Part shown: positions 59,829 to 64,000 of the stretch, in pieces
Layout of the letters: each line of letters begins with the position of its first letter
How positions within the stretch are numbered: the first letter of the stretch is position 1
From: Christensenellaceae bacterium
GTDB taxonomy: Bacteria > Bacillota > Clostridia > Christensenellales > Aristaeellaceae
Reading direction: 5' to 3'
Assembly: GCA_012837835.1 (NCBI GenBank)
Contig: DUQK01000045.1
Span: 1-64,000, forward strand
DNA length: 64,000 bases
Made by a program: the position numbers and the translations under genes
The notes under the pieces: generated by a model
Told to the model about the DNA's origin: nothing
Databases searched by the model: none
Seen by the model: only the letters and a program-made list of their open reading frames with translations

Positions 59829-59861
59829 TTGATTTTTACGGAGGATAAGGGTATAATACCC
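59829..59861 (+). promoter_or_regulatory. Importer promoter with palindrome over the -10
   Basis: TTGATT (59829-59834), a 17-bp spacer and TATAAT (59852-59857). The -10 lies in the perfect palindrome GGGTAT-A-ATACCC (59849-59861), a plausible repressor site. The ribosome-binding site GGAGG lies at 59876-59880. Confidence 0.72.
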
Positions 59862-59887
59862 GTAAATAAATTTATGGAGGTAATACC

Positions 59888-61102
59888 ATGAAAAAACTTT
59901 TGTGTTTCGTGTTGTGCCTTGCGATGATGCCGTTTGTTTTTAGCGCTTCAGCAGAAAACATCAGCATCAACTTCTCTATCTGGGACAAAAACCAGCAGCC
60001 AGGTATGGAAGCTATCGCAGCTGCCTACACCGAAAAAAACCCCGACGTAACCATCAACGTACAGGTTACCCCATGGAGTGAATATTGGACCAAACTCCAG
60101 GCCGCCGCTGCGGGTGGATCATTGCCAGATGTATTCTGGATGCACTCCAACCAGTTCTATGTATATGCAGAAGCCGGTACTATGCTGGATTTAACCGACC
60201 TTAACATCGATTATTCGCCATATCCTGAGGGCGTTACGGCAATGTATCAGTACGAAGGTGGACAATATGCCGTTCCAAAGGATTATGATACGATTGCACT
60301 TGCATATAATAAAGAGATATTTGATAATGCAGGCGTTGCCTATCCGGACGATACTTGGACATGGGATACGCTGCTTGAAAACGCAAAGAAACTTACCGAT
60401 AAGGAAAAAGGTATATATGGTTATGGCGCACCCCTACACGACCAAGAAGGCTTCCTTAACTTCATCTACCAAAACGAAGGCTACGAATTTAAAGACGGCA
60501 AATCCGGCTACGATCTGCCCGAAACAAGAGAAGCGCTGCAATTCTACATCGATTTTGCCTTAAAACACGAAGTATCTCCCACGCCGCAAAGCTTTGCTGA
60601 TGTTGGTGCGGATGACCAGTTTAAGGCAGGCAGGCTTGCAATGCTCAATGTTGGCACATGGATGATGAGTGACTACACCGTTTATGACGGCATTAAAGAC
60701 AAGTTTGATCTTGCAGTTTTACCTAAAGGCAAAGTACGCGCTTCCATATACAACGGTCTTGGATATGCAGGTGCAGCCACCACTGAACACCCTGAACAGG
60801 TAAAGGATTTCATTAAATTCTGCGGAAGCGAAGAAGCAAATATTATACAGGCTGAGCATAAGGCAGCAATCCCCGCTTATGCCGGAACCGAAAAATACTT
60901 TGTAGAACAATTCTCAAATATCAATATCGGCGCTTATCCTGAAATGATTAGCTACGGCGTACCCTTCCCCTTCTCACAGAGGAAGAGCCTGTGGATAAAT
61001 ACAGAGTATGAAAACTTAGGCGCAGTATATTCAGGTGAATTTACGCTTGAAGAAGCCTGCGACAGAATGCATCAGACAATTACAGAAGTTGAAGCCGAAT
61101 AA
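59888..61102 (+). CDS. ABC transporter substrate-binding protein, sugar type
   Basis: This 404-residue binding protein has a signal peptide at about residues 1-22 (LLCFVLCLAMMPFVFSASA). The mature part shows NISINFSIWDKNQQPGMEAIAAAY, a PDVFWMHSNQFYVYAEAGTMLDL region near residue 80, and YAVPKDYDTIALAYNKEIFDNAGV near residue 125, typical for family 1 oligosaccharide receptors. It uses more C-ending codons early in the gene than the neighbours, as high-expression genes do. It is followed by a stable hairpin and two permeases. The GH4 glycosidase downstream suggests alpha-galactosides as ligand. Confidence 0.9.
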   Translation: MKKLLCFVLCLAMMPFVFSASAENISINFSIWDKNQQPGMEAIAAAYTEKNPDVTINVQVTPWSEYWTKLQAAAAGGSLPDVFWMHSNQFYVYAEAGTMLDLTDLNIDYSPYPEGVTAMYQYEGGQYAVPKDYDTIALAYNKEIFDNAGVAYPDDTWTWDTLLENAKKLTDKEKGIYGYGAPLHDQEGFLNFIYQNEGYEFKDGKSGYDLPETREALQFYIDFALKHEVSPTPQSFADVGADDQFKAGRLAMLNVGTWMMSDYTVYDGIKDKFDLAVLPKGKVRASIYNGLGYAGAATTEHPEQVKDFIKFCGSEEANIIQAEHKAAIPAYAGTEKYFVEQFSNINIGAYPEMISYGVPFPFSQRKSLWINTEYENLGAVYSGEFTLEEACDRMHQTITEVEAE

Positions 61103-61116
61103 ATATTGGCTGATTC

Positions 61117-61144
61117 AATCAGGCTGGGAAACCCCAGCCTGATT
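61117..61144 (+). other. Perfect 12-bp hairpin between binding protein and permease
   Basis: AATCAGGCTGGG (61117-61128) pairs with CCCAGCCTGATT (61133-61144) around an AAAC loop, 14 bp after the stop codon, without a T run. It has the same place and design as the hairpin at 14205, fitting 3'-end protection of the binding-protein mRNA. Confidence 0.8.
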
Positions 61145-61177
61145 AACTTGATATTCAATACTTAATAGGAGGCAATA

Positions 61178-62080
61178 ATGGATTTACGCACCGTTAATAA
61201 AAGAAGATTCAAAGCGGAATATGCATGGGGATATTTATTTATAATGCCTACCATTATTGGTCTTGTCATACTCAATATCTATCCTCTTTTTGACACTCTT
61301 GTATTAAGCCTATATAAAAAGCAGGGTCTTGTGGGGATGAAATATGTGGGTCTTGAGAACTATGTTAAGTTATTCGGTGACTCGCTTACATGGCAGTCTA
61401 CCTTAAACACCTTTTTATATGTGATATATACAGTGCCTATAGGCATATTTCTGTCGCTAATACTTGCTACTATGCTTAATAACAAGATACGCTTTAAAAG
61501 CCTTTTTAGAGGAATATACTTCTTGCCTATAGTTGTAGCGCCTGCTGCTGTAACACTCGTATGGAAATGGATATTCAATTCGGAATTTGGTATATTAAAC
61601 CAGTTTCTTAATCTGTTAGGCATAAAAGGGCCTGTTTGGATTTCCACCCCCGGCGTTACACTTATAGCCGCTGCGATTATAGGAATATGGAGCAATATAG
61701 GTTACGACCTTGTTATGATTTTAGCAGGTCTTCAATCCATACCTGGCACGCTTTACGAAGCTGCCGATATAGACGGCGTAAACGCTTGGCAGCGGTTTTT
61801 CTATATAACAATACCGCAGATTTCTCCCGTGTTGTTTTTTGTGACAGTTATGCGCACTATGAACTCCCTTAAACAGTTTGATACCATATACTTGCTTGTT
61901 GATAGGAGCAATCCGGCTTTCCGTTCCACTCAAACGCTTATGGTGCAATTCTACATAGAAGCTTTCCAAAAGTACAACCAAGGGTATGGCGCTGCTATTG
62001 CTGCATGGATGTTTGTCATAATAATGCTCATTACTGTAATACAATTTATAGGCGAGAAAAAGCTTGTTCACTATACATAG
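61178..62080 (+). CDS. ABC sugar transporter permease (MalF/LacF type)
   Basis: This 300-residue permease has six membrane helices (first: YLFIMPTIIGLVILNIYPLFDTLVLSLY). The EAA loop is near residues 193-215 (YEAADIDGVNAWQRFFYITIPQISP). It forms a heterodimer with the next permease. TAGGAGG precedes the ATG. No ATPase gene is seen in the window. Confidence 0.93.
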   Translation: MDLRTVNKRRFKAEYAWGYLFIMPTIIGLVILNIYPLFDTLVLSLYKKQGLVGMKYVGLENYVKLFGDSLTWQSTLNTFLYVIYTVPIGIFLSLILATMLNNKIRFKSLFRGIYFLPIVVAPAAVTLVWKWIFNSEFGILNQFLNLLGIKGPVWISTPGVTLIAAAIIGIWSNIGYDLVMILAGLQSIPGTLYEAADIDGVNAWQRFFYITIPQISPVLFFVTVMRTMNSLKQFDTIYLLVDRSNPAFRSTQTLMVQFYIEAFQKYNQGYGAAIAAWMFVIIMLITVIQFIGEKKLVHYT

Positions 62081-62090
62081 GAGGGCAGAC

Positions 62091-62933
62091 ATGACAAAGA
62101 GCAGTATTGCATATAAGCTAAGGAAAAACCACGTATTCATTTATTTCTTTCTGATACTTGGTTCATTCATAATGATATTTCCATTCATATGGATGATACT
62201 TACTTCTTTTAAAACGATAAGCGAATCCATGATGGTTCCTCCGACTTTCATGCCGGAAAGTTTCCTTTTTAACAACTATAAGGATGTATTGCAGCTTTTG
62301 CCGTTTAAAAACCTGTATATTAATACGGGGCTGCTGATTCTGTTTAGAATAATATTGGCGGTGGCGTTTTCATCTACTGCGGCATTTGCCTTTGCAAAGC
62401 TTAATTTTCCGCTTAAAAAAGTACTGTTCACTATTGTATTGGCACAGATGATGATACCGGCGCAAATTTTTATTATACCCCAGTACAGGATTCTTGCTAA
62501 AATGAACATGCTCAACTCACTTTTTGCACTTCTTTTCCCGGGGCTTGTAAGTGCTTTCGGTACATTTTTCCTAAGGCAGTTTTATATGGGTCTGCCTGAC
62601 GAGCTTGTTGAAGCATCTAATCTGGATGGATGCAATGTGTGGCAGACTTTTATAATGATACTCTTTCCTCTAACGAAAACTGCTGTTATTGCTCTTGCCA
62701 TTTTTACAGCGATATTTGCCTATTCCGATATGATGTGGCCTTTAATTGTAAACATGGAAATAGAAAAAATGACGCTCTCTGCAGGCTTAAGTACATTAAA
62801 TGCCGGTTTCAGTACTAATTTCCCCGTGCTCATGGCAGGCGCTACTCTTGCAATGCTGCCGATGCTTGCGCTCTACCTTGTATTCCAGAAGCAATTCATA
62901 GAAGGTATTGCACTTACCGGTACAAAAGCATAA
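62091..62933 (+). CDS. ABC sugar transporter permease (MalG/LacG type)
   Basis: This 280-residue permease has the EAA loop near residues 170-192 (VEASNLDGCNVWQTFIMILFPLTK) and a C-terminal FIEGIALTGTKA, typical of the second permease of CUT1 sugar importers. The ATG at 62091 follows GGAGGG. The extended frame to 62064 lies in the previous gene and is rejected. Confidence 0.93.
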   Translation: MTKSSIAYKLRKNHVFIYFFLILGSFIMIFPFIWMILTSFKTISESMMVPPTFMPESFLFNNYKDVLQLLPFKNLYINTGLLILFRIILAVAFSSTAAFAFAKLNFPLKKVLFTIVLAQMMIPAQIFIIPQYRILAKMNMLNSLFALLFPGLVSAFGTFFLRQFYMGLPDELVEASNLDGCNVWQTFIMILFPLTKTAVIALAIFTAIFAYSDMMWPLIVNMEIEKMTLSAGLSTLNAGFSTNFPVLMAGATLAMLPMLALYLVFQKQFIEGIALTGTKA

Positions 62934-62967
62934 ACTATTATAAAATTTTAGGAGGCTACTTCAACTG

Positions 62968-64000
62968 ATGAAAATTACTTTTATGGGTGCAGGAAGTACA
63001 ATATTTGTACGCAACATAGTGCGTGACTGTATGAATACAGACTGCTTTAAGGATGCGGAATTTGCCTTATATGATATAGACCGCGGGCGCCTTGAGGATA
63101 GCTGTATAATACTTGAAGGTTATAACGAGCGTTTCAATGAAAACAGGGCAAAAATTAGCACATATCTCGGTGTTGAAAACAGAAAAGATGCCCTACGCAA
63201 TGCAGACTTTGTAATTAACGCGATACAGGTCGGTTTTTATGACCCCTGCACTATAATAGACTTTGAAATCCCTAAAAAATATGGGCTTAGGCAAACTATT
63301 GCGGATACCCTCGGCATAGGCGGTATCATGAGGGCGCTGCGTACTATCCCCGTTATGCAGGATTTTGCGGACGATATTATGGAAGTCTGCCCTAATGCAT
63401 TGCTTCTTAACTATGTAAACCCCATGGCGATGCTTACAGGCTATATGCTGCGCTACACTGATGTTAAAACAATAGGTCTTTGCCACAGCGTACAGGTATG
63501 TGTAAAAGAGCTTCTTGAAGGGGTTGGCATGGAAGATAAGCTTGAAGGGCATAAGGAGCTTATAGCGGGCATAAACCATATGGCATGGCTTTTATCCATT
63601 GAGGATAAATACGGCAACGATTTGTATCCCGAAATTAGAAAGCTTGCCGCCAAAAAGAACGCCGAAGAAAAACATAAAGACATGGTTCGTTTTGAATACA
63701 TTAAAGACTTCGGTTATTATTGTACGGAAAGCAGCGAGCATAACAGTGAGTATAACAACTTCTTTATACGCACGGATACGCCCGAGTATATTGAAAAGTT
63801 CAACATACCGCTTGATGAATATCCAAGGCGCTGTGTAATGCAGATTGAAGGCTGGGCAAAAGAAAAAGAGGCAATACTTAAGCACTCTAACCAAGAAGAT
63901 TTCCGCCGCTCAATAGAATATGCGAGCCATATAATGGAAGCTGTCACGGAAAATAAACCCATACAAATAGGCGGTAATGTTTTAAACACTGGTCTTATAG
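62968..64000 (+). CDS. Glycoside hydrolase family 4 enzyme, probable alpha-galactosidase (partial)
   Basis: The gene runs off the right end of the window; 344 codons are visible. The N-terminal NAD-binding motif is KITFMGAGSTIFVRN. The GH4 metal and substrate motifs follow: NAIQVGF, GLRQTIADTLGIGG, LLNYVNPMAM and IGLCHSVQ near residue 173. A Cys-His-Ser motif is the variant linked to alpha-galactosidases (MelA), whereas phospho-glucosidases carry Cys-Asn-x-Pro or Cys-Asp-x-Pro. GH4 enzymes use NAD and Mn2+ in a redox-assisted elimination. An ABC importer instead of a PTS fits an unphosphorylated substrate. The GGAGG site stands 12 bases before the ATG, slightly far. Confidence 0.88.
   Translation, partial: MKITFMGAGSTIFVRNIVRDCMNTDCFKDAEFALYDIDRGRLEDSCIILEGYNERFNENRAKISTYLGVENRKDALRNADFVINAIQVGFYDPCTIIDFEIPKKYGLRQTIADTLGIGGIMRALRTIPVMQDFADDIMEVCPNALLLNYVNPMAMLTGYMLRYTDVKTIGLCHSVQVCVKELLEGVGMEDKLEGHKELIAGINHMAWLLSIEDKYGNDLYPEIRKLAAKKNAEEKHKDMVRFEYIKDFGYYCTESSEHNSEYNNFFIRTDTPEYIEKFNIPLDEYPRRCVMQIEGWAKEKEAILKHSNQEDFRRSIEYASHIMEAVTENKPIQIGGNVLNTGLI

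Noticed and set aside
1..64000. tRNA, rRNA, CRISPR array, phage or complete insertion sequence
   Set aside because: I looked for clover-leaf arms with CCA ends, regularly spaced repeats, integrases and transposases and saw none; a tRNAscan or CRISPR search could still find a weak case.

Overview
The window looks like a chromosomal segment of a Gram-positive anaerobe of the class Clostridia. The evidence is gene order: the two-gene radical-SAM/DUF2344 pair followed by ribonuclease G, the miaB-YlbF family-mutS-mutL-miaA block, purR-pth-mfd, and mutS2 next to zapA. Further support comes from strong AGGAGG ribosome-binding sites, frequent TTG/GTG starts, ATGA or TTGA gene overlaps and a perfect CIRCE element. 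No rRNA, tRNA, CRISPR array, phage or intact insertion sequence was seen. Genus cannot be read from the sequence.

Layout. 1-2130 is a gene-poor accessory stretch: an AT-rich GNAT-like acetyltransferase, a CIRCE-controlled small heat-shock protein and a hairpin-rich stretch that may be a remnant of a structured RNA. 2132-9700 (minus strand) is a catabolic island. A FadR-type GntR regulator and a cupin form one transcript. A seven-gene operon encodes a split UxaA/SuyAB-type lyase, a two-subunit aconitase X and a complete TRAP transporter, with a GntR-type operator over its promoter. 9719-10507 holds queH and hairpins. 10595-16030 encodes a secreted SH3/repeat protein and an ABC sugar importer without its own ATPase.

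16128-34871 is housekeeping: DUF5711, cvpA, yajC, an RNase PH-RdgB fusion, radical-SAM and DUF2344 proteins, rng, miaB, a YlbF/RicA-like protein, mutS, mutL, miaA, an YnbB-like PLP enzyme, a convergent 8-oxoguanine glycosylase, murA and a J-domain protein. 35002-45806 mixes envelope or secreted proteins of unknown function with deoD, DUF523, DUF1292 and uvrC. 45807-56869 is a long minus-strand group: purR, pth, mfd, cyclophilin, zapA, mutS2, an OmpR/WalR-like two-component system and ispE. 57029-64000 is an amino-sugar and alpha-galactoside locus: a ROK protein and nagA diverge from an ABC importer and a GH4 glycosidase cut by the window end.

The most unusual structural signal is a family of three ~155-159 bp palindromic elements (18010-18164, 18683-18841, 45033-45191). 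All lie in the same orientation, directly behind a stop codon or a terminator. Their internal sequence is related, and at least one copy has a different but still self-complementary terminal arm, which suggests a folded RNA or a MITE-like element. One copy ends just before the ribosome-binding site of the RNase PH-RdgB gene, which has no ATG, GTG or TTG start at its expected 5' end. The best candidate for an uncharacterised pathway is the aconitase X / UxaA-SuyAB / TRAP operon, whose substrate cannot be read from sequence.
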